From Flavobacteriales bacterium (lineage in GTDB: Bacteria; Bacteroidota; Bacteroidia; Flavobacteriales_E; Vicingaceae): a DNA stretch of 6,264 bases. Below, piece after piece: positions 1-5,839 of the stretch. The translations under genes and the position numbers were made by a program. The stretch covers positions 1 through 6,264 of the forward strand of contig DNDT01000269.1 of the NCBI GenBank assembly GCA_003487525.1. Direction: 5' to 3'. Each line of letters opens with the position of its first letter. Position 1 is the first letter of the stretch. The notes beneath the pieces were generated by a model. That model saw only the letters and a list, made by a program, of their open reading frames with translations, searched no databases and was not told where the DNA came from.

Positions 1-585
1 CAGCAGAAAACTACGGTGCCCATTAAAACTTGGAAGGGTCTCATAAACTATGGTGAATCTTGTGGGCGCCACCGTATCGTCAGACTTCGAAGCGTTAATG
101 GTATCATTGCAAAACGGGTACGCCGTTTTGGAAATACATATTCTGCTCTCAACAGTACTCCCGCAGCACCGAACCTTTTGGCTCAGAACTTTAAGGTAGA
201 GGTTCCAAATCGTATATGGGTAAGTGGTATCACCTATGTTCCTACTCGCAAAGGTTGGTTATGTTTGGCGGTAGTGGTGGATATGTACTCGTGTATGGTA
301 GTTGGTTGGTCAATGAGCAATCAAATCAATCAGCAACTGGCAATTGACGCTTTGACCATGGAATCCGCCAACGAAACCCAAAGCCAGGCTTGATTCATCA
401 TAGCGATCAAGGAATTCAGTACAGCGGGACAAGCCACAAGACAATTTTAAAAACTAATGACATGATTGCAAGTATGAACCGCAATATTTAAATATATTGA
501 AGTGCTTTACAACCGGAAACGGATTCGTGAAACGTTGGATTATGTGAGCTCAGTGCAACATGAAGTTTTAGCAAATGTCGCTTAA
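1..585 (+). pseudogene. IS3-family transposase OrfB remnant (DDE integrase-type), broken and internally deleted
   Basis: Three pieces of one IS3-type OrfB can be read. Frame 1 (1 to about 370) gives the helical region before the core (INYGESCGRHRI, then AKRVRRFG), then NLLAQNF and the start of the rve core (IWVSGITYVPT, GWLCLAVVVD). A loss of one base near 360-372 moves the reading to frame 3, which gives RNPKPGLIHHSDQGIQY and ends at TAA 489-491. Frame 1 then resumes near 484 with IFKYIEVLYNRKR and runs to TAA 583-585. The first catalytic Asp, normally in W-V-x-D-I-T-Y, is Gly here (codon GGT at 226-228). The second Asp is present (GAT 405-407). The block that should carry the catalytic Glu (DNA..ESFF) is missing between SMNRN and IFKYIEV. 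The gene is dead by three independent lesions. The GTG at 16 is not a real start, because the homology continues upstream of it. Confidence 0.88.
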
Positions 586-590
586 CTAAC

Positions 591-613
591 TGTCCGTGAA
601 CCTGGGGGGCTCA
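591..613 (+). repeat. Right terminal inverted repeat of the first IS3-family element
   Basis: A 23-base segment starts TGTCCGTGAA and ends GGCTCA, directly after the OrfB remnant's stop at 585. Its position and sequence fit an IS3-family right end. The left copy is outside the window, so this rests on resemblance and position only. Confidence 0.6.
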
Positions 614-794
614 GGTAATCTCCTGAAATTTATAAATGACGGATACATTTATTTGAAGATCTTATTACTTGATGTGGAATTTGCTACCGTGGTTGATACA
701 CTTATGAATCATGGTGTGCTATTGTAGATTGAAAGATTTTCATTCGGCATGTGCACCATGTATAAAAAAATAAAATTTATTCTTGGAACTATAT
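614..794. other. Spacer between the dead IS and the first glycosyltransferase gene
   Basis: AT-rich spacer. On the plus strand one frame stays open from GTG 596, inside the IS terminal repeat, through to TAG 725-727 (43 codons, including YLKILLLDVEFATVVDTL). It could be the tail of a gene interrupted by the IS, or chance; I recognise no family. An imperfect dyad pairs 710-719 with 751-760 (eight Watson-Crick pairs and two G-U), with a small inner stem TGAAA/TTTCA at 730-742. Several -10-like hexamers exist (TATAAA at 761, TAAAAT at 771), but none has a convincing -35 at a suitable distance, so I do not call a promoter. Confidence 0.4.
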
Positions 795-2291
795 ATGAGA
801 GTTGTTTTTTTTGAACCATTTGCAATTTATTCTCCACATTTCGAGACTTGTCTAGAGATAATGCAATGTCATATATCCGATGGTTATTCTGTAACATTCA
901 TTGGGTGTGATGCAACATTACCTGCATGTGAGCCTAACCCAAAACATGACTTGGCTATCTGTCTCCGATGTATAAGCAGACGTAACCAAGGGTTGCAAAG
1001 GTTGGAGGGCGGGGAAGATATTGAATATCTAAGCCTTACTGATTTGTCGTCTCCGCCTGCCGGGGATATCACTCTTACTGAATGGAAATTTTCTGATATA
1101 AATGAATTAAAGAAATATAAAATTAAAGATAACGATATTGGTATGGCTGTTGCTTCCACTTTAATTAGTCTCTATAGGACTCCCACTCCTGATTTTGCTT
1201 CTTGTAGAGATGTACTAATTAATTTTTTATCGGCAGCATATGGAACTTATTATGCTTTCAATTGTTACCTAGATAACAATAAGCTAGATAAGCTATATCT
1301 TTTTAATGGGAGATTTTCATTTTTGAGAAGTGTTTTGAGAAGTTGTCAAGAGCATGGGGTTGATTGTTTTGTTCATGAACGGGGGTGTAATTTTCATAAG
1401 TATTCAATTTGTTGTAATACGTTACCACATGATATAAAGTCGTTTGAAAAACGTCTTCTGGAAAGTTGGAACAAAGTTGGGGATGAAGAGAGGCGTAGCG
1501 GCGCTGAAAGATTTTATCATGAGAGGGCTGAAGGGAAAGATCAGTCATGGTTCTCTTTTACTGCAGGGCAGACAAAAGGTCTTTTACCGGACAATTGGCA
1601 ATCTGATAAACTGAATTTAGTAATATTTAATTCTTCAGAAGATGAGTTGGCTGCAATCGGTTCGGAATGGGAAAATCCAATTTATAAAGATCAATTTCAT
1701 GGAATTAAAAAAATAGTCTCTGATTTATCTGAACGGAAGGAGGTACATCTGTATCTTCGTGTCCATCCTAATTTAAAAAACGTAAATAATAAAAGTGTAA
1801 CATCATTATTCGAGATATCCAGTGATAACTTTACGCTAATACCTGCTGACTCGAAGGTTTGTACTTATTCTCTAATTAGGTCTGCTGACAAAATAATCAC
1901 ATTCGGATCTACAGTTGGAATTGAGGCAGCATTCTGGGGAACCGTTTCAATTTTAGCTGGGATGAGTTATTATCGTAATCTTGGAAGTGTTTATTTGCCT
2001 AGAAATCATAATGAGTTAATTGAAATGGCTCTTGATGATTTATCACCTAAAGATACCACTGGAGCATTTATGTATGGTTATTATTTTAATTCCTTTGGTG
2101 TTGATTTTAAATATTTTGAGCCCAATGGTTTTGGGTCTGGTCTGTTTAAAGGTAAAAAGATCAAGCCCTCGTTTATGATAACAGCGTTGTTCTTAATATC
2201 GCGACTTCCTTTTCTTAAAAGCGGATTTTCTAAACTTGTTGAGGTTATGCAGAAGTCAATTATTAGGATAATGATAAATTATTCATTGTAG
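795..2291 (+). CDS. Capsule-synthesis-like putative glycosyltransferase (GT-B type), 498 aa
   Basis: Predicted cytoplasmic sugar transferase for surface polysaccharide assembly. I start it at ATG 795, giving MRVVFFEPFA, a typical first beta-strand. A GGAA at 785-788 sits six bases upstream as ribosome site, and the in-frame TTG at 783 overlaps that site, so it is unlikely to be the start. Visible motifs are FNGR at residues 170-173, VHERG at 193-197, YLRVHPN at 320-326 and a strong FGSTVGIEAAFWG at 370-382. An arginine-histidine-proline strand followed later by a glycine/serine-rich S-T-V-G-x-E-A loop is the pattern of capsular polysaccharide synthesis and Kdo-transferase-like GT-B proteins, where it forms the C-terminal nucleotide-sugar-binding half. 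The last 40 residues are hydrophobic and basic and may touch the membrane. Donor and acceptor cannot be inferred. The gene is visibly richer in AT than the next glycosyltransferase gene, suggesting a separate origin. The gene call is firm, the family moderately so. Confidence 0.82.
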   Translation: MRVVFFEPFAIYSPHFETCLEIMQCHISDGYSVTFIGCDATLPACEPNPKHDLAICLRCISRRNQGLQRLEGGEDIEYLSLTDLSSPPAGDITLTEWKFSDINELKKYKIKDNDIGMAVASTLISLYRTPTPDFASCRDVLINFLSAAYGTYYAFNCYLDNNKLDKLYLFNGRFSFLRSVLRSCQEHGVDCFVHERGCNFHKYSICCNTLPHDIKSFEKRLLESWNKVGDEERRSGAERFYHERAEGKDQSWFSFTAGQTKGLLPDNWQSDKLNLVIFNSSEDELAAIGSEWENPIYKDQFHGIKKIVSDLSERKEVHLYLRVHPNLKNVNNKSVTSLFEISSDNFTLIPADSKVCTYSLIRSADKIITFGSTVGIEAAFWGTVSILAGMSYYRNLGSVYLPRNHNELIEMALDDLSPKDTTGAFMYGYYFNSFGVDFKYFEPNGFGSGLFKGKKIKPSFMITALFLISRLPFLKSGFSKLVEVMQKSIIRIMINYSL

Positions 2292-2361
2292 TAAATATTA
2301 CAATTGTATAACTGCAGATTGTGTAATGAATGTTTGGTATCCTGTAAAATGTGGATATTGA

Positions 2362-2466
2362 CTTTTTGCAGGAGATATATCAAAGAACTTCAGGAACTCT
2401 ATTTTGAAACTGTTTACTGGCAGGGGAGTTGGCGGACGGCCTGAAAAACCTATTGCTTGTTATTAA
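2362..2466 (+). pseudogene. Possible orphan C-terminal tail of a lost gene, 34 codons
   Basis: Reading from just after the TGA at 2359-2361, one frame gives 34 codons beginning LFAGDISKNF, continuing LKLFTGRGVGGRPEK and ending in TAA 2464-2466. The following gene's ribosome site (AAAGGA, 2465-2470) overlaps this stop and its ATG follows 13 bases after it, which is the normal spacing of consecutive genes in an operon. The stretch is also less AT-rich than the spacer before it. Together these suggest the end of a former upstream gene whose body was deleted. There is no start codon with a ribosome site, and I do not recognise the family. A chance open frame of this length is quite possible. Confidence 0.3.
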
Positions 2467-2470
2467 AGGA
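2465..2470 (+). promoter_or_regulatory. Ribosome binding site deciding the ATG 2480 start
   Basis: AAAGGA lies nine bases before ATG 2480. The longer in-frame start, TTG at 2429, has an AGGGGAG only one base away, too close to work, and would add 17 residues before the conserved N-terminal strand. This supports 2480 as the true start. Confidence 0.6.
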
Positions 2471-2479
2471 AAACACTTG

Positions 2480-3397
2480 ATGTCTGATTGGCAACTTAAG
2501 ACTCCTGTTGCGTTCATAATATTTAACCGACCAGATACCACTGAGCGAGTTTTTGCCGAGATCGCAAAGGCTAGACCAGCCAAATTGCTTGTGATTGCCG
2601 ATGGGCCTCGTGAAAATCGGCATGGCGAGGTTGAGAAGTGCGCCGCAGCGCGTGCTATTGTTGAACTTGTGGATTGGGATTGTGAAGTTCTTACAAACTT
2701 TTCTGATAAGAACATGGGTTGCAGGGAAAGGGTGTCAAGCGGGATCGATTGGGTGTTCAAGCAGGTGCCAGAGGCGATTATTCTTGAGGATGACTGCCTG
2801 CCAGATCCCACTTTTTTTCGTTTCTGTCAGGAATTGTTAGAGTTCTATCGCGACGATCAGCGCATCAGCATGATTAGTGGTGTGAATTTGCAGCTTGGTA
2901 AACGCCGCAATGATGATAGTTATTACTTTTCTAAATTCGGACACATTTGGGGCTGGGCTTCGTGGCGTGATCGTTGGGCCGAGAGCTATGATGTTACAAT
3001 GGCAAAGTGGCCCTTAATCCGTGATGGGAATTGGCTTCCAGACATGATTGGCAGTGTGCATGAGGCCACTTATTGGCACAAGATTTTCGAGCGAGTACAT
3101 CGTGGCGAGATTGACACTTGGGATTATCAGTGGGTTTTTGCAAATTGGCTAGAGGGCCGAATTAGTGTCATTCCTGCCTTGAATATGGTTTCAAATATTG
3201 GTTTCGCTGCGAATGCGACGCATACGACAAAGTATAGTAATCTAGCTAACTTGGCACGAGCTTCAATTGCTTTTCCGTTGAAGCATCCTTTGGGCGTATT
3301 TAAGAATATTCAAGCTGATCAATTTTGTGATAGGAACTTTATTCGTATTGCGTTGATTAAACGTATCATTAATTGGATAGTTGGTTGGGTTCGGTGA
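2480..3397 (+). CDS. HlpA-like GT-A/GT2-type glycosyltransferase, 305 aa
   Basis: Predicted nucleotide-sugar-dependent glycosyltransferase acting in the cytoplasm on a polysaccharide or lipid-linked precursor. The N-terminus has the GT-A opening strand TPVAFIIFNRPD (residues 8-19), then LLVIADGPR (36-44), the nucleotide-binding region. AIILEDDCLPDP (99-110) carries the acidic EDD that takes the place of the DXD metal site. Further on are GHIWGWASWRDRW (154-166) and TWDYQW (213-218), motifs typical of proteins labelled 'hemolytic protein HlpA-like' or 'nucleotide-diphospho-sugar transferase' in polysaccharide loci. The haemolysin name is historical and says nothing about function here. All expected motifs are present and the length is normal, so the gene appears intact. 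No transmembrane segment is obvious apart from a hydrophobic tail near 287-303. Substrate specificity cannot be read from the sequence. The start at ATG 2480 is chosen for its AAAGGA ribosome site. Confidence 0.87.
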   Translation: MSDWQLKTPVAFIIFNRPDTTERVFAEIAKARPAKLLVIADGPRENRHGEVEKCAAARAIVELVDWDCEVLTNFSDKNMGCRERVSSGIDWVFKQVPEAIILEDDCLPDPTFFRFCQELLEFYRDDQRISMISGVNLQLGKRRNDDSYYFSKFGHIWGWASWRDRWAESYDVTMAKWPLIRDGNWLPDMIGSVHEATYWHKIFERVHRGEIDTWDYQWVFANWLEGRISVIPALNMVSNIGFAANATHTTKYSNLANLARASIAFPLKHPLGVFKNIQADQFCDRNFIRIALIKRIINWIVGWVR

Positions 3398-3431
3398 TCA
3401 CAATTTTGTAGTGTGGAAAAAAACGGCGTTT

Positions 3432-3456
3432 TCACCTTCCACCGAAATTGTGGACA
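3432..3456 (+). repeat. Left terminal inverted repeat of the second IS3-family element
   Basis: This 25-base segment matches the reverse complement of 4384-4408 at 17 of 25 positions by my hand alignment, including the run TTCCACCG and the inner GTG.ACA. The outermost bases read TCAC against TGAC at the other end, so the left tip has probably mutated from the usual TG. Confidence 0.7.
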
Positions 3457-3482
3457 GTTTGAAAAGCTGCTACGTTAGTACC

Positions 3483-3488
3483 AGGAGG
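3483..3488 (+). promoter_or_regulatory. Ribosome binding site of OrfA
   Basis: A perfect AGGAGG lies six bases before ATG 3495, which supports that codon as the original OrfA start although the frame is now broken three codons later. Confidence 0.6.
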
Positions 3489-3494
3489 ACTGGC

Positions 3495-3791
3495 ATGGTT
3501 TCTTAGGGAAAGCGTTATTCCCGTGAGTTCAAGATAGAGACGGTTCGCTTGAAAACCGGCAGTGACTAAAACGTGTTGGGGGTGGATAGAGACTTGGGGA
3601 TTCACCCCAACACGCTTTGTAAATAGATTCACCAGTATGGCGATAATCCGAAAGAGGCTTTTCCTGACAAAGGAAAGCAAACCTCTGGAGCAGAAGAACT
3701 GAGTTGGCTCAGGCTCGAAAATCAGCGCCTTAAAATGGAGCGCTACATTATAAAAAAAGCGATGGCCATCTACTCCAACGACCCGAAGTGA
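3495..3791 (+). pseudogene. IS3-family transposase OrfA remnant (helix-turn-helix), three internal stops
   Basis: The frame from ATG 3495 to TGA 3789-3791 spans 98 codon positions, full length for this type of OrfA, with no frameshift. It reads GKRYSREFKIETVRL at the N-terminus, RDLGIHPNTL in the helix-turn-helix that binds the element's ends, then HQYGDNPKEAFPDKGKQ and a leucine-zipper-like LRLENQRLKMER before KKAMAIYSNDPK. Three codons are stops: TAG 3504-3506, TAA 3567-3569 and TAG 3624-3626. The last replaces the tryptophan expected before IHQYGDN, a one-base change. The gene has decayed by point mutation only, unlike OrfB, which has also lost blocks of sequence. Confidence 0.9.
3752..3759 (+). 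other. Preserved A7G slippery site for OrfA-OrfB frameshifting
   Basis: Seven A residues followed by G lie near the end of OrfA, in the IIKKAMA coding region. In IS3-family elements such a run allows -1 slippage that joins OrfA to OrfB. Here OrfB is in the -1 frame relative to OrfA, and that frame is open from the slip site into OrfB (KKSDGHLLQRPEVIFRFMHQ), as expected for the fused OrfAB transposase. The site has no function now, because both frames are broken. Confidence 0.55.
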
Positions 3792-4378
3792 TTTTCCGTT
3801 TTATGCATCAGTATCAGACGGAATTTCCTATCTCGGTCATGTGCGAGGTACTATCGGTCTCACGCAGCGGCTACTATGCTTGGCTAAAGAATCCCGAATC
3901 CAAGCAAAAGCGGTCAAACAACAAACTGCGGAAGGAAATCCGTACCGTACATCTTGACAGTGGGGAGTTTTGCGGCATCCCCGCGTTTATCAGGCGCTCA
4001 AAGAACAGGGGGGGGGCTGTAGCGAAAATCGCGTTGCCCGCCTGGCGCGAGAAGATAACTTGCGAGCTAAAGCAAAGTGATGCTTTAAGGCGACCGCCAA
4101 ATCACTTACATCTGGATCATTGAGGGTTGGCTCTACCTGGCAGTGGTTCTCGACCTGTTTTTCTCGTCGGTTGTTGGGATAACGCCCCGGTTGAAAGTTT
4201 TTTTGGTAGTTTGAAGCCGGTGCTGGTATTTCAACAGAACTACCTGATACGTTTCCATGCTCGACAGAGTATCTTTGAGTACATCGAGTGATTCTATACC
4301 CGCCGTCGTTTCCGTTCGACTCTGGGTTCTAAAAGCCCAGCCGATTACGAGGCGACCTGTTTCAAACTTGTAACTTAA
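3788..4378 (+). pseudogene. IS3-family transposase OrfB remnant, frameshifted and with two internal deletions
   Basis: OrfB begins at GTG 3788, overlapping the OrfA stop (GTGA). Frame 2 reads IFRFMHQYQTEFPISVMC, SRSGYYAWLK and on to about 3980. A lost base near 3979-3982 moves the reading to frame 1: RVYQALKEQGGGCSENRVAR, ending at TGA 4078-4080. A deletion near 4095-4100 joins the FKATA region straight to ITYIW (4101-4115), removing NLL through the first catalytic Asp. The reading continues with EGWLYLAVVLDL. A second deletion at about 4170-4180 joins VVG to CWDNAPVESFFGSLK, removing the HSD..QY block with the second Asp. The catalytic Glu codon survives (GAA 4193-4195). The tail reads RQSIFEYIE, TGA at 4289-4291, then SPADYEA to TAA 4376-4378. 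Only one of the three DDE residues remains. Confidence 0.88.
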
Positions 4379-4383
4379 CACGG

Positions 4384-4408
4384 TGTTCACTCAACCGGTG
4401 GAATGTCA
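4384..4408 (+). repeat. Right terminal inverted repeat of the second IS3-family element
   Basis: This segment starts six bases after the OrfB remnant's stop. Its reverse complement starts TGACATTCCACCGG and pairs with 3432-3456. It ends GTCA, the expected CA end of an IS3-family element. Confidence 0.72.
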
Positions 4409-4468
4409 GCATGTAGAATAGAGGAGTTAGATATCTTCGGTGGCTGTTGTGTTAGTAGTTGAACTTTT

Positions 4469-4498
4469 TTGCATTATATTGATACGTTATCCTATATT
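4469..4498 (+). promoter_or_regulatory. Weak candidate promoter for the acyltransferase-methyltransferase pair
   Basis: TTGCAT (4469-4474) and TATATT (4493-4498) are separated by 18 bases and would start transcription near 4505, about 20 bases before the acyltransferase start. The -10 matches the sigma-70 consensus at five of six positions, the -35 at only three. The region is AT-rich, so such matches arise easily. The pair has no other obvious promoter after the dead IS. Confidence 0.25.
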
Positions 4499-4527
4499 TA
4501 CATATCTAATTTTAGTTTATAGTGAGA

Positions 4528-5136
4528 ATGTTCAAGGTGAAATTATTTTTTCTAAAATTCATTAACCCATTTCGTTTATTTGCCCTGCATAGAAAGCTTA
4601 TGTTTCAGGCTTTTGCAATCTGTGGCAAAGGTCTGAGGATTACCCATAGAGCCGAAATTTTTTTTCATGGCACTTCTAAAAATCAGGTTTTTATTGGAAA
4701 TGATGTACTAATCGATGGGACCCTTGATATATATGAAAAAGGAAAGCTTCGTATTGGAAAGAATAGCTTTATAGGACGATCACGGATCTATTCGGCTCAA
4801 AATGTTGAGATTGGAGAATTTTGTCTGATATCTGACAATGTTTGCATTATGGATAGTGATTTACATCCCCGTTCAGCGCAACTTCGTGCAGAAGTATCAA
4901 GAAAATGGGTACATGGACAATTTCCTGATGTTTATAATAAAGTTATAAGCGCTCCTGTTGTTATAAACAATCATTGTTGGATTGGATATGGAAGTTCAAT
5001 ACTAAAGGGTGTAACCATTGGAGAAGGTGCTATTGTCGGCGCAGCATCAGTGGTTACAAAAGATGTACCACCATGGACTATTGTGGCTGGGAATCCCGCT
5101 CGCGTGATTAGAGAAATTCCACAAAATGAACGCTAA
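4528..5136 (+). CDS. Hexapeptide-repeat (left-handed beta-helix) acyltransferase, 202 aa
   Basis: Predicted acetyl- or acyl-CoA-dependent transferase of the LbetaH/WbbJ-like superfamily, which modifies sugars of O-antigen or capsule in the cytoplasm and usually works as a trimer. Numbering from ATG 4528, residues about 38-110 and 144-180 carry repeated [LIV]-G-x4 turns (VFIGNDVLIDG, LRIGKNSFIG, VEIGEFCLIS, CWIGYGSSILKG, VTIGEGAIVGA). MDSDLHP (108-114) has the likely catalytic histidine, His113, on the extruded loop. The C-terminus shows the classic signature VVTKDVPPWTIVAGNPARVIR, so the protein looks intact. A basic, hydrophobic N-terminal segment (KLFFLKFINPFRLF) precedes the helix. A GTG at 4522 is an alternative start adding two residues; neither has a clear ribosome site, and an in-frame TAG at 4513-4515 excludes anything longer. 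The stop lies inside the downstream methyltransferase gene. The acyl group and acceptor are unknown. Confidence 0.88.
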   Translation: MFKVKLFFLKFINPFRLFALHRKLMFQAFAICGKGLRITHRAEIFFHGTSKNQVFIGNDVLIDGTLDIYEKGKLRIGKNSFIGRSRIYSAQNVEIGEFCLISDNVCIMDSDLHPRSAQLRAEVSRKWVHGQFPDVYNKVISAPVVINNHCWIGYGSSILKGVTIGEGAIVGAASVVTKDVPPWTIVAGNPARVIREIPQNER

Positions 5137-5839
5137 TCAATTTGGTAGTTGGGAGGACGCTGTTAAGTGGTTGTTGGAGCAACCCGACAAGCAAGAATTG
5201 GTCAAGGCTTGTTATTACGATAGTCCAGCACTATCAACCGCAGTACGTTTTTGGAATAGCGATGAGTGGCAGGCAATTCGTGGTCTATTGCCTCTTGTTC
5301 CCGGAAAAGCACTAGATGTTGGTGCAGGTAACGGTATCGCAAGTTTTGCTTTGGCAAAAGATGGCTGGGATACAACGGCAATAGAACCAGATCCCAGTGA
5401 TTTAGTCGGCAGCGGAGCAATTAGAAGACTAGCTGCAGAGGCAGGTTTGAAGGTAGAAGTGGTGCAGGAGTCCGGTGAGTTTTTGCCTTTTTCTGATGCA
5501 ACGTTTAATGTAATTCATGCTAGGCAAGTTCTGCATCATGCAAATGATATCGAAAAATTTTGCCGTGAATTGTTCCGGGTGCTAAAGCCCGGCGGCATGT
5601 TTGTTGCGACAAGGGAGCATGTAATTTCTTGTTCGCAACAGTTGCCTCAATTTTTGGAGCAGCATCCATTACACAACCTTTATGGCGGTGAGAATGCTTT
5701 TTTGCTTAAGGATTACAAAAAGGCTCTGGTGAAAGCAGGTTTCCGTTTGGAAAAGATCTTGGGGCCATTTGATACAGTAATTAATTATGCACCTTTCACG
5801 AAGGAAATACTCAAAGATAAATTGACTAGTCGAATTTAA
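5126..5839 (+). CDS. Class I SAM-dependent methyltransferase, truncated by a premature TAA, 237 aa
   Basis: Predicted S-adenosylmethionine-dependent methyltransferase of the Methyltransf_11 type, probably modifying a sugar or precursor of the local polysaccharide. Motif I, the SAM-binding loop, is ALDVGAGNG (residues 62-70). The acidic end of beta-2 is AIEPD (85-89). LPFSDATFNVIHARQVLHH (120-138) covers the motif that follows the base-binding region. RVLKPGGMFV (151-160) is the usual strand after motif III. YGGENAFLL and a C-terminal PFDTVINYAPF follow. It starts at ATG 5126, overlapping the acyltransferase by 11 bases with no strong ribosome site, so translation is probably coupled. The stop at 5837-5839 looks premature: the same frame stays open to TAG 5966-5968 and encodes what looks like the family's normal C-terminus. 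The SAM-binding core is complete, so the short form might still fold, but the gene may be a pseudogene. Confidence 0.85.
   Translation: MNANQFGSWEDAVKWLLEQPDKQELVKACYYDSPALSTAVRFWNSDEWQAIRGLLPLVPGKALDVGAGNGIASFALAKDGWDTTAIEPDPSDLVGSGAIRRLAAEAGLKVEVVQESGEFLPFSDATFNVIHARQVLHHANDIEKFCRELFRVLKPGGMFVATREHVISCSQQLPQFLEQHPLHNLYGGENAFLLKDYKKALVKAGFRLEKILGPFDTVINYAPFTKEILKDKLTSRI

Larger units (their letters stand above)
1..613 (+). mobile_element. Degenerate IS3-family insertion sequence, right-hand part
   Basis: This is the 3' portion of an IS3-family element that enters from the left edge of the window. It holds a broken OrfB transposase (1-585) and, six bases after its stop, a right terminal repeat at 591-613 that ends in CA, as IS3-family ends normally do. 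The reverse complement of the repeat starts TGAGCC and ends CACGGACA, a pattern familiar from IS3-family termini. The left end and OrfA lie outside the window, so the partner repeat and target duplication cannot be checked. The transposase remnant differs clearly from the one at 3788-4378, so these are two separate IS lineages. The element cannot move by itself, because its transposase lacks catalytic residues. Confidence 0.85.
2292..2479. other. Spacer with AT-rich dyads and an orphan coding tail
   Basis: Just after the stop of the 795-2291 gene are overlapping AT-rich dyads: a near-palindrome at 2285-2304 and a perfect 10-base palindrome TACAATTGTA at 2299-2308. Neither is followed by a T-run, so I do not call a terminator. 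The second half (2362-2466) reads as a possible gene remnant, described separately. The last bases hold the ribosome site of the next gene. Confidence 0.45.
3432..4408 (+). mobile_element. Degenerate IS3-family insertion sequence with both terminal repeats, about 977 bp
   Basis: A whole but decayed IS3-family element, with OrfA (3495-3791), OrfB (3788-4378) and terminal inverted repeats at 3432-3456 and 4384-4408. Intact relatives are usually about 1.2-1.3 kb; the shortfall is explained by two internal deletions in OrfB. It sits between the HlpA-like glycosyltransferase gene and the acyltransferase gene and is oriented like them. The bases next to the two ends (GTTT on the left, GCA on the right) show no matching direct repeat, so the target duplication has decayed or was never formed. 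OrfA contains three stop codons and OrfB has lost most of its catalytic centre, so the element cannot move itself. Confidence 0.9.

Noticed and set aside
783..794. TTG 783 as start of the first glycosyltransferase gene
   Set aside because: The TTG overlaps the GGAA that best serves as ribosome site for ATG 795, and the extra residues MELY add nothing to the opening beta-strand.
884..1159. 91-codon minus-strand frame opposite the first glycosyltransferase gene
   Set aside because: It lies wholly within a plus-strand gene with family motifs, and no ribosome site or family supports it.
2285..2308. Terminator after the first glycosyltransferase gene
   Set aside because: The dyads are AT-rich, have almost no loop and lack a following T-run; they are more likely compositional.
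2429..2479. N-terminal extension of the HlpA-like protein from TTG 2429
   Set aside because: The purine-rich site is one base from the TTG, the 17 extra residues precede the conserved first strand, and ATG 2480 has a well-spaced AAAGGA.
2380..2811. 143-codon minus-strand frame opposite the HlpA-like gene
   Set aside because: It is a shadow of a well-supported plus-strand gene, with low-complexity serine-rich translation and no recognisable motif.
3421..3433. Possible terminator after the HlpA-like gene (AAAAC-GGC-GTTTT)
   Set aside because: The stem is only five pairs, mostly A-T, and the T-run is part of the stem rather than a tail after it.
4133..4390. 85-codon minus-strand frame over the OrfB remnant
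   Set aside because: The plus strand here encodes recognisable transposase segments; the minus-strand frame is incidental.
1..4408. Composite transposon formed by the two IS elements
   Set aside because: The two elements are different IS3-family lineages with unlike terminal repeats, and both transposases are dead, so they would not mobilise the DNA between them as a unit.
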